From an uncultured Roseburia sp. (GTDB lineage: Bacteria; Bacillota; Clostridia; Lachnospirales; Lachnospiraceae), in NCBI GenBank assembly GCA_947070915.1, contig CAMTDY010000064.1, forward strand, positions 1 to 13,424: a stretch of 13,424 bases of DNA, written 5' to 3'. The notes below the pieces were generated by a model, which was given only the letters and a program-made list of their open reading frames with translations, was not told the origin of the DNA and searched no databases. Shown piece by piece: positions 7,327 to 13,424 of the stretch. A program made the translations under genes and the position numbers. The stretch's first letter is position 1; each line of letters begins with the position of its first letter.

Positions 7327-7344
7327 AGAAAATCCCTCCCTTTA

Positions 7345-9894
7345 TCACTCTGCCGCCTGTATCTCATACTTCTCCAGCTCTTTCTCGAAGGCCTCCTGCA
7401 GTTCCGCATCTTTTAGATTTCTGATCTCCATATATTTTTCATAATTAAAATATGTCATCTGCAGGCGCAGGCGCGCAAAATCCTTATACTGTTCTTCCGT
7501 TATCCCATAACTTTTACAAAATGTTCGGATCGCCTTCCTAACATCACCTGTAGCACCACTGGCTTCTATCCACTTTTCAGTCCCCTGCCAGTTCAAGGCG
7601 ATCCCCAGGTCCTCCGCCAGAAGATGCGTTTTTTTGATCGTAATAAACTGATTCAATTCGGACTGGTACTCATCATAATATCCAATTCCTTTTTCACTGC
7701 TCATCGCCCTTGCCCTCGCCTTCACCAGTCTTGCGGGAATGTACTTACTGTCTGACAATAAACTCCTGTACAGTTTTTTCTCACTTCCATAATCACAGAC
7801 CAGTCTCAATGGCCCCCCATAGGGATCCTGTATCCTTCTGGAACCAGCATACTCAATTCTTTCATGTCTCTGCTGGCTTTCTGCCTTTTCCATGATCCCA
7901 TTGTGATCAAAATACTGCTCATCCATTACCCAGGCTTTCGGTTCTCCGTGAATCCAGCAGATTTTTTTCCCATCAAAGATCACCTGCTCTGGATGAGAAG
8001 AATCCATGGTATAAAAGTTTAATGTAACTGACTGTTTTACATCCAGTGCATTTTCTTCGATATTTGTAACAGGAACCAGCTTCATTTTGTTATAAGCAGA
8101 CACCAGTTTTTTTACAAAACCGGAGGCTTTTTCGCTGAAAATGCGGACCGTCTGCCCCCTCCCTGTAGAGATTTCAACAAATTCCACATCCGAGGCTTTG
8201 AGCTTGGCGATCTCCGCCTTATCTGAGGACTGTCCTCCGGTCTCAGATGCCTTCAGGAATTCCAGCGCCTGCCTGTGGCACTCCGACGTAAGATAATGGT
8301 AATAACGATATTCAGACAACTCTTCTTCACTGACGGAAGCCGGAAATTTTTTCTGAAGATCTTTTTTCAATTCTTCTCCATCTTCCGGTCTCCAGAACTC
8401 TTTCAATACAAACTTCCCATCTTCTTTTTCAAAAGTAAGAGCTGCAAAACGCCTTTCACCGCCTCTAAGTTCATAACATTTTTCCGGTTTGTTTTCTGGC
8501 GCACCGATTCCATAAGCCCCCACCATATAGGCCAGATACACCGTAACCTCATTTTCTTTTTCAGTTTTTGCTATCGTCGTATGGGCCTCCACAATATTCC
8601 CATATTTTACTCCGTGGTACTGCCAGCTGGAGGAAGTTGCCATTTCCCCGGAAAAGTCCTGTTTAATCACCTCTGTGACAGCTTTATCCAATGCTTCTCT
8701 TTGATTCTGCGCTTTATCCGGTCCTTTCACGGTATCGCCTCCGATAACGCTTCCGCTGACACTGCCACCGCTGACACTCCCTGTTTCTCTCTTATCAGAG
8801 GGTGTCTCTGTCGTTTCTGCCTGTTTTCCGGCAAAGGAACATGCCGTCACCGCCAAAGCGGTCACCATCAATAGAATTGCAGAAACGAAAGATTTCTTTT
8901 TCCTACCAGCAATTTTTTCCAGCCTCCGCTCCAATTCCTTCCTGGAATTGGAAGCCGTGCTGGCCAGTGATAACCTTTTTCTGTCAGGCCTGCCGTGTCC
9001 AATCGTAAAAAGTATCATTTTGCCATACCGCAACCGCTCCTCCTGGCTCATGTTTTCTGTCACGGCTTCATCTGCGGCATATTCTGCATCCTGCCTGGAA
9101 AGTTTCGCCGCGATCCATACAAGGGGATGGAACCAATAAAGGCAGATCAAAAGCAGACGCACTCCTGCCCATATATGGTCCAGATGCTTATAATGCATAC
9201 CTTCGTGCAGTATGATGTAAGACTTGTCTTCCTCACTCTGTTCTGCCACCGCCTTTGTCAGATAAACAGCTGGACGGAAAAATCCATATAGACAGGGAAC
9301 CGATACACTCCCGGAGAGGTAGACAAGGGGACTCGCCTTATTTTCCAAAGCTTCCCGGTTCATCCTTAATCTGTGGCTCATATGAAAATTCACTGCAAGA
9401 AAGAGCACAAACATCCCACCTGCCACCGAAAGCCAGACCAAAAACATTATATTCCGGACTCTGATCTCCCCATCTGTTATTTGGGTTTGTGTATCGCCGA
9501 TCTGGCTCTTTTCCTCTTCCTGCATATTTTCGCCATAAATCCCAGGCTCCTCATTTTTACCTATTTCTTCTGTAATGAAAACCTCTTCCCTCTTCTTTGA
9601 TTCTACTTTATGTTCTACATCCCTTTCGGTCTCTTCCCCGGCATCAGCATCGTAAACCGAAGTTTTTCCCGGCTCCAGTACTTCGGAATTGTAAACAGAA
9701 AAATCATCCTCTCCGCTGAACAGCTTCACTGATCCAGCTGGAAAGGAAAAAAACTGCACCGGCACCAGAAGCCGGAGTGCCACCAGCCCCCACAAACCAT
9801 AGATCCATACTGCTCTCACCTTGTTGCGGAAACAGCACCGGATCAACAGCACCAGACAGATCAATATAGATGATGAAATAATCAGTATCTGCAT
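7345..9894 (-). CDS. BlaR1-like M56 family membrane metallopeptidase/sensor
   Basis: An 849-residue protein. Helices lie at about 2-18, 26-48, 148-169 and 335-350, with another hydrophobic stretch at 244-262. The zinc site is HEGMH (H230, E231, H234) and the third-ligand motif EYAADE (E271). This is the BlaR1/MecR1 protease plan, which releases BlaI-type repression. Between helices 2 and 3 lies a strongly acidic loop of about 90 residues. After the last helix, which ends in a lipobox-like VTAC, there is a Ser/Gly linker (GSVSGGSVSGSVIGG) and about 460 residues with no recognisable penicillin-binding motifs, so beta-lactam sensing is not supported. The start at 9894 has GGAGGGG in front; the longer reading to 9927 does not. 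It is 48 bases after blaI. Confidence 0.85.
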   Translation of the reverse strand: MQILIISSSILICLVLLIRCCFRNKVRAVWIYGLWGLVALRLLVPVQFFSFPAGSVKLFSGEDDFSVYNSEVLEPGKTSVYDADAGEETERDVEHKVESKKREEVFITEEIGKNEEPGIYGENMQEEEKSQIGDTQTQITDGEIRVRNIMFLVWLSVAGGMFVLFLAVNFHMSHRLRMNREALENKASPLVYLSGSVSVPCLYGFFRPAVYLTKAVAEQSEEDKSYIILHEGMHYKHLDHIWAGVRLLLICLYWFHPLVWIAAKLSRQDAEYAADEAVTENMSQEERLRYGKMILFTIGHGRPDRKRLSLASTASNSRKELERRLEKIAGRKKKSFVSAILLMVTALAVTACSFAGKQAETTETPSDKRETGSVSGGSVSGSVIGGDTVKGPDKAQNQREALDKAVTEVIKQDFSGEMATSSSWQYHGVKYGNIVEAHTTIAKTEKENEVTVYLAYMVGAYGIGAPENKPEKCYELRGGERRFAALTFEKEDGKFVLKEFWRPEDGEELKKDLQKKFPASVSEEELSEYRYYHYLTSECHRQALEFLKASETGGQSSDKAEIAKLKASDVEFVEISTGRGQTVRIFSEKASGFVKKLVSAYNKMKLVPVTNIEENALDVKQSVTLNFYTMDSSHPEQVIFDGKKICWIHGEPKAWVMDEQYFDHNGIMEKAESQQRHERIEYAGSRRIQDPYGGPLRLVCDYGSEKKLYRSLLSDSKYIPARLVKARARAMSSEKGIGYYDEYQSELNQFITIKKTHLLAEDLGIALNWQGTEKWIEASGATGDVRKAIRTFCKSYGITEEQYKDFARLRLQMTYFNYEKYMEIRNLKDAELQEAFEKELEKYEIQAAE

Positions 9895-9942
9895 ATGTAT
9901 CCCCTCCTGATCACCCCGGATAACCACCGGACAAATAATGTC

Positions 9943-10326
9943 TTACGTTTCATCTTTTTCCTTACGGCACTGTTCCAAAAACTCCTCCAGTTCCCGAAGA
10001 TCTTTTTCCGTCAAACCATCCTGCTTTGCCAGAGTATTCATCATAATGCCGACACTGCCATGGTAGATCCGCTGCAGAAACTCTCTCGTCTGCCGGACCG
10101 CCACATGTTCCCGTTTCACCAGGGGATAAAATAATTTGGCCCTTCCGCCCTCCTCATAACGGATCAGTCCTTTTTCCCCCATCCTTTTTACCATCGTAGC
10201 TGTGGTGCTCTTTGCCCAGCCAGCCTTCTCCCTGCATTCTTCCACGATCTGCATTAGTGTTTTAGGGGCGCTTTCCCATAAACATTCCAATACATACCAT
10301 TCACTGTTTGAAACATTTTTTTCCAT
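9943..10326 (-). CDS. BlaI/MecI family transcriptional repressor
   Basis: A 127-residue protein, the usual length for the family. A winged-helix domain (about 1-72: SNSEWYVLECLWE, then KSTTATMVKRMGEKGLI and GRAKLFYPLV) is followed by a helical dimerisation region. The start at 10326 is chosen because AGGAGG lies eight bases before it; a GTG three codons upstream is too close to that site. It is the first gene of the minus-strand cassette and is followed by its expected partner, the BlaR1-like protease. The promoter upstream carries an inverted repeat that fits BlaI-type autorepression. In known systems the protease triggers BlaI cleavage; the actual signal here is unknown. Confidence 0.92.
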   Translation of the reverse strand: MEKNVSNSEWYVLECLWESAPKTLMQIVEECREKAGWAKSTTATMVKRMGEKGLIRYEEGGRAKLFYPLVKREHVAVRQTREFLQRIYHGSVGIMMNTLAKQDGLTEKDLRELEEFLEQCRKEKDET

Positions 10327-10359
10327 CCATTGCACCTCCTCTGATCAAAACGGACTATC

Positions 10360-10397
10360 TTGTAGACCATTTTAACATAAAAGGGCTACAACGTCAA
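10360..10397 (-). promoter_or_regulatory. blaI promoter with BlaI-type operator
   Basis: On the minus strand, TTGACG (10392-10397) and TAAAAT (10369-10374) are 17 bases apart. Imperfect 9-bp arms TTGTAGACC (10360-10368) and GGGCTACAA (10383-10391), 8 of 9 matching, bracket the -10. They contain the TACA/TGTA core typical of BlaI/MecI operators. Repressor on this site would block polymerase. Confidence 0.72.
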
Positions 10398-10474
10398 CCT
10401 TTTGGGAACAACATTGTACGAGTAAGATATTACAGGCAATTTAAAAACAAAATTAAAATAGGTATTTAATAGAA

Positions 10475-10502
10475 GTATATTATCTCCTTTTTTACAAAAA
10501 AT
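10475..10502 (+). promoter_or_regulatory. Candidate sigma-E promoter of the cotJ operon
   Basis: GTATATT (10475-10481) and CAAAAAAT (10495-10502) are 13 bases apart, a partial fit to the mother-cell sigma-E pattern, which drives cotJ in Bacillus subtilis. The match is only moderate in an AT-rich stretch. Confidence 0.3.
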
Positions 10503-10564
10503 AATACTGTTCGATAAAATTTGCACTTGTCGAGCCCAAAATACAAAAGAAGGAGATGATACAA

Positions 10565-11026
10565 ATGAGTAATGCAAGCACCTGCTGTTCCTGCCCGGAA
10601 ACATTGGCGATGGCAACTGTTCCCATGCAGGAATGGTGTGAACCCTATGACCTGGAAACTGCCCTCCGGGAAGGAACTATCTTTCCAAGCCTTAATCTTG
10701 AATTTTTCAAAGCAGAAGATATCAAAAGTTCCTTGAAATGCGGCTCTGCTCTGGACAAGGCCTCAGAGCGGGAATGTCTGATGAATGAAATAAACACCGT
10801 CAGTTTTGCCATCAATGACCTGACCCTCTATCTGGATACCCATCCCACATGCCAGAATGGTCTTTCCCTTTTCAAAGAACTGCTCCAGCGCCGTCTGGAT
10901 CTTCTGGCAGAATACGCAGAAAAATATAATCCCCTGACGCAGATCTCTATGATCACTGGTAATCCAGAAAGTGAAGAATATGGTTGGGGCGAAGGCCCTG
11001 CACCATGGGAAGGGGGACTGATCTAA
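10565..11026 (+). CDS. Fused CotJA-CotJB spore coat protein
   Basis: A 153-residue protein. Residues 1-60 match CotJA: a Cys-rich tip (CCSC) then VPMQEWCEPYDLETALREG and TIFPSLNL. From about residue 67 onward it matches CotJB: MNEINTVSFAINDLTLYLD, a helical middle (FKELLQRRLDLLAEYAEKYN) and the tail YGWGEGPAPWEGG. In Bacillus these are two separate proteins of about 82 and 87 residues; here one uninterrupted frame joins them. The ATG at 10565 is used because AGGAGA sits eight bases before it; the ATG at 10556 overlaps that site. An internal ATG at 10781 could give a separate CotJB, but its ribosome site is weak and part of the CotJB homology precedes it. The stop is directly followed by the cotJC start. 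Confidence 0.85.
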   Translation: MSNASTCCSCPETLAMATVPMQEWCEPYDLETALREGTIFPSLNLEFFKAEDIKSSLKCGSALDKASERECLMNEINTVSFAINDLTLYLDTHPTCQNGLSLFKELLQRRLDLLAEYAEKYNPLTQISMITGNPESEEYGWGEGPAPWEGGLI

Positions 11027-11644
11027 ATGTGGAGTTATGAAAAACGTTTACAGTATCCGGTCAAGATCAAAAAGACCTGCCCGAAAACTGCCCAGCTCAT
11101 TATCAGCCAGTATGGCGGACCAGACGGCGAACTCTCCGCTTCCATGCGATATCTGGCACAGCGGTATTCCATGCCGGTCAAAAAAGTAGGAGGTCTGCTG
11201 ACGGATATCGGAACGGAGGAGATCAACCATATGGAGATCATTTGTTCCATTGTCTACCAGCTGACGAAGGATCTGACACCAGAACAGGCAAAAACCGCCG
11301 GATTTGATGCTTATTATATCGATCATACCACAGGGCTGTGGCCCCAGGCGGCAGCCGGCGTTCCATTTACCTCCCTGGAATTCCAGTCCAAAGGGGATGC
11401 CTTCGCAGATTTATATGAGGATCTCGCAGCGGAACAAAAAGCACGTACTGTCTATGATAATCTTCTGCGGGTTATCGATGACCCGGATGTACGGGCTCCA
11501 TTAAAATTCCTGCGCGCCAGGGAAATTGTTCATTTCCAGAGGTTTGGAGAAGCCCTGGAAATGACCAAATCCAAACTGGATTCCAATAATTTTTATTATT
11601 TCAATCCAGAATTTGACAAAAAATTATTTGACTGCAAAAAATAA
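11027..11644 (+). CDS. cotJC: CotJC, manganese catalase family spore coat protein
   Basis: A 205-residue protein of the usual CotJC length. The dimanganese ligands of the manganese catalase family are all in place by motif and spacing: E35 (GELSASMRY), E65 and H68 (TEEINHME), E136 (AAEQKAR) and H169 (REIVHFQRF); the 33-residue gap between the last two agrees with the Lactobacillus enzyme. It probably removes peroxide or forms a coat layer in the mother cell. It starts immediately after the stop of the CotJA-CotJB gene, with a GGGGG-containing ribosome site inside that gene, so translation is probably coupled. Confidence 0.93.
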   Translation: MWSYEKRLQYPVKIKKTCPKTAQLIISQYGGPDGELSASMRYLAQRYSMPVKKVGGLLTDIGTEEINHMEIICSIVYQLTKDLTPEQAKTAGFDAYYIDHTTGLWPQAAAGVPFTSLEFQSKGDAFADLYEDLAAEQKARTVYDNLLRVIDDPDVRAPLKFLRAREIVHFQRFGEALEMTKSKLDSNNFYYFNPEFDKKLFDCKK

Positions 11645-11727
11645 TTGATTTCCGCTTTTTATGATTATTTTTGGCAATATGGGGAAATACTATTCTGGAA
11701 ACAAGCTGAATGGAAGGAGCAGTTCAA

Positions 11728-11931
11728 ATGTCAGAAAACGAAACTACAGAACAGATTCATGACCGGATCAATGATCCCATCAAAAACAGCGTAAGCAACT
11801 GTCACAGAACCAAAAAAACTTCTGTCTCCGAATCCGGGGCAAATGACAATTCGGATCAGGATTCCTCTACTACAAAATACGTCGTTCAGGATGACCAGCG
11901 GGAACGCAGGGATGGGCCCGGAGGAAATTGA
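11728..11931 (+). CDS. Small hydrophilic protein of unknown function in the cotJ operon
   Basis: A 67-residue protein (starts MSENETTEQIHDRINDP) with no hydrophobic helix, rich in Ser, Asn, Asp, Glu and Lys, one Cys and a Gly-rich end (RRDGPGGN). I do not recognise a family. AGGAG sits eight bases before the ATG; an in-frame ATG at 11710 lacks one. It lies 83 bases after cotJC with no terminator between and is followed at once by the terminator, so it is likely the last gene of the sporulation operon. A spore-coat or small spore protein role is inference from position only. Confidence 0.6.
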   Translation: MSENETTEQIHDRINDPIKNSVSNCHRTKKTSVSESGANDNSDQDSSTTKYVVQDDQRERRDGPGGN

Positions 11932-11936
11932 TCCAT

Positions 11937-11991
11937 AAAACAAAACCAGGGAATGCTCCACTCCGTGAAACATTCCCTGGTCTTTTGTTTT
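11937..11991. terminator. Bidirectional intrinsic terminator
   Basis: A perfect 11-bp stem (ACCAGGGAATG, 11945-11955; CATTCCCTGGT, 11971-11981) has a 15-base loop, with A-rich sequence on the left and T-rich sequence on the right. It can therefore stop both the cotJ operon (plus strand) and the convergent LRR gene (minus strand). Confidence 0.9.
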
Positions 11992-12008
11992 AATATGCAT
12001 TCAGAACA

Positions 12009-13424
12009 TCAGATGGAAACTGCTTTCGCCTTTCCATAGACTTTCTTGCCTTTCACGATCCTGTATGCCCGGATATAAATCGTATCATACTCATATATAT
12101 CCTTAATAAAACAGGTGGTACTTCCAGAGCCCTTCAGATCCGCAATGGTATTAGATACCGTATAGATCTGGTAGCCGCTCGCCCCTCTGCTGGCATTCCA
12201 GCTGAGCTGGTATTTGTCAATGATCTTTTTCACTCTTCCCCCAGTGATCACTGGTGGAATCGTACCAAGACTTACAAATTTCCCCTTAGCTCTCTCTGCA
12301 GATTCCTTTGCCTGGGTGTTCTGCCATCCACGAATGGTCACGCCCTCCGGAAGTCCCCAGAGATCTGTGGTCATGATATTGGATGGGAAGGAAATACTTT
12401 TCAGTTTCTTACAGCCGGAAAAACTCATGCTGATGTAATTCAGTTCTCCCTGCTTCACATCAATTTTTTGGAGATTTCGGCATTTGTCAAAGTAATATGT
12501 AGTTCCCCCGCTCCGGCCTACATTTTTCGTGATCGTAAGGGCTGTGATATAATGAGCTTCCTCAAATGCATGGGAATCAATATATCGTGTAGAAACAGGT
12601 ACTTTGTAGCTTCCTTTCTTTTTCGTTGGATAAAAAGCCAGTGTATGAGATCCCTTTTCAAAGACTACGCCCCCCTTGGAATAAAACGTCTTATTACTGG
12701 AAGCTACCTGAATCGCCTTACATTTCATATCCTCTTTGACCCGATAGAGATAATCAATACTCTTCAAGGTCTTTGGTATTTTGTATGTCTTCTTGTTCAT
12801 CGGGAAACACTTGATCTTCTTTCCCCTCAGATCATACAATACACCATGAACAGATGTAAAATACTTGTTCTTGGAAGAAACACTGATGGAGCTCAGTTTA
12901 TTTTCCCGCATCTGGCCGCCAATCTTCTTGCAGGCATCTGGCAGACGCAGACTTCCTTTTCTTCCATACGGGTAAAATACCATTGCTTTTCCATCTGCTG
13001 TGTAAACTGCTCCGTCTAAACTCTGGTATGCAGTATTACTTTTTGGCACCGAGATCTTCTCCAGGCTGTTCAGTCCCAGATCATATGAATCATAACCAGA
13101 TCCCCTGATATTCATCAGACTGGCAGGCAGATATATCGCCTTAAGCTTATCACAATTTTTAAACTGCCTCTTGTAGATCTCTGTGATCCCTTCTGGCAGG
13201 GAAATACTGCTGTACTGTCCATTCACCAGCGCATTGGCTGTAATACGCTTCGTGCCATTGGGAATTATCAGATTTCCTTTTTCCATCACCGGTGCCTGAA
13301 TCAATGTCTCTTTGGATTCTGACATCAGCATTCCATTTGAGCTTGCATAGTTTGGATTTGATCCATCCACGATAAACCGGCTTGCTGCCCCCATGAACGC
13401 ATCTTTGTCAATACGCTCTGTCTT
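12009..13424 (-). CDS. BspA-like leucine-rich repeat surface protein, N-terminus outside the window
   Basis: The frame stays open to the window edge, so the 472 codons here (including the stop) are only the 3' part; the ATG at 13394 is internal, since the ten preceding codons (KTERIDKDAF) continue a typical LRR_5 repeat. Repeats of the form I-x-L-P-x-(G/S)-(I/L)-x-x-I alternate with N-x-x-(Y/F)-x-S-x-x-G-V-(L/V)-(Y/F) and a Y/F-P motif, the BspA/LRR_5 pattern. The last 82 residues (from PPVITGG) form a fibronectin-III-like domain (YQLSWNASRGASGYQIY). Such proteins are usually exported and bind host or matrix. The signal peptide would lie beyond the window. No sorting motif follows the FN3 domain. 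It converges on the cotJ operon. Confidence 0.85.
   Translation of the reverse strand, partial: KTERIDKDAFMGAASRFIVDGSNPNYASSNGMLMSESKETLIQAPVMEKGNLIIPNGTKRITANALVNGQYSSISLPEGITEIYKRQFKNCDKLKAIYLPASLMNIRGSGYDSYDLGLNSLEKISVPKSNTAYQSLDGAVYTADGKAMVFYPYGRKGSLRLPDACKKIGGQMRENKLSSISVSSKNKYFTSVHGVLYDLRGKKIKCFPMNKKTYKIPKTLKSIDYLYRVKEDMKCKAIQVASSNKTFYSKGGVVFEKGSHTLAFYPTKKKGSYKVPVSTRYIDSHAFEEAHYITALTITKNVGRSGGTTYYFDKCRNLQKIDVKQGELNYISMSFSGCKKLKSISFPSNIMTTDLWGLPEGVTIRGWQNTQAKESAERAKGKFVSLGTIPPVITGGRVKKIIDKYQLSWNASRGASGYQIYTVSNTIADLKGSGSTTCFIKDIYEYDTIYIRAYRIVKGKKVYGKAKAVSI

Noticed and set aside
8275..8874. 199-codon plus-strand frame opposite the BlaR1-like gene
   Set aside because: Phe/Arg-rich antisense translation, no ribosome site, and the opposite strand has a well-supported gene.
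7345..10326. Beta-lactamase resistance locus
   Set aside because: BlaI/BlaR1-type regulators but no beta-lactamase or PBP2a gene, and no penicillin-binding sensor motifs.
12468..13019. 183-codon plus-strand frame opposite the LRR gene
   Set aside because: Shadow of the repeat-bearing LRR frame; no ribosome site.

Overview
The window looks like a piece of chromosome from a spore-forming, low-to-mid GC Clostridia, most likely Lachnospiraceae. Reasons: strong GGAGG-type ribosome binding sites, a cotJ spore-coat operon, a VanR/VanS-type two-component pair, a BlaI/BlaR1 pair, a PadR-DUF4097 module and a BspA-like leucine-rich repeat surface protein. No rRNA, tRNA, CRISPR array, phage gene or transposase is visible. 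Family names come from motif recognition by eye, not from a database search.

Layout. (1) Positions 108-3098, minus strand: a PadR repressor, a membrane protein with an N-terminal HAAS/DUF1700-like region and a C-terminal DUF4097 beta-repeat region, and a LiaF-like membrane protein. A sigma-A-type promoter interwoven with inverted repeats precedes padR, so the operon is probably autoregulated. (2) Positions 3104-3251: a compact 148-bp element bounded by perfect 18-bp inverted repeats and containing a long hairpin; it abuts the padR promoter. (3) Positions 3270-10397, minus strand: a regulatory cassette in the order BlaI, BlaR1-like protease, seven-helix membrane protein (possibly DUF6688), VanR-like regulator, VanS-like kinase, C39-like secreted/anchored peptidase. 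The first promoter carries a BlaI-like operator. The regulator has Tyr where the phosphoacceptor Asp should be. A GC-rich segment follows the kinase gene. (4) Positions 10565-11931, plus strand: a sporulation operon with a fused CotJA-CotJB protein, CotJC (manganese catalase family) and a 67-residue hydrophilic protein of unknown function, closed by a bidirectional terminator. (5) Positions 12009-13424, minus strand: the 3' part of a BspA-like LRR protein with a C-terminal fibronectin-III-like domain, cut by the window edge.

How they may work together. The minus-strand genes look like two envelope-sensing circuits. One is a PadR-controlled membrane module of the kind linked to cell-envelope stress. 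The other stacks a proteolytic sensor/repressor pair (BlaR1/BlaI) on a VanS/VanR pair. The BlaR1 homologue has no recognisable penicillin-binding domain, so its signal is unknown. The plus-strand operon is for the spore coat and is transcribed divergently from blaI. The most notable points are the Asp-to-Tyr change in the regulator, the CotJA-CotJB fusion, and the operator layouts at the padR and blaI promoters.
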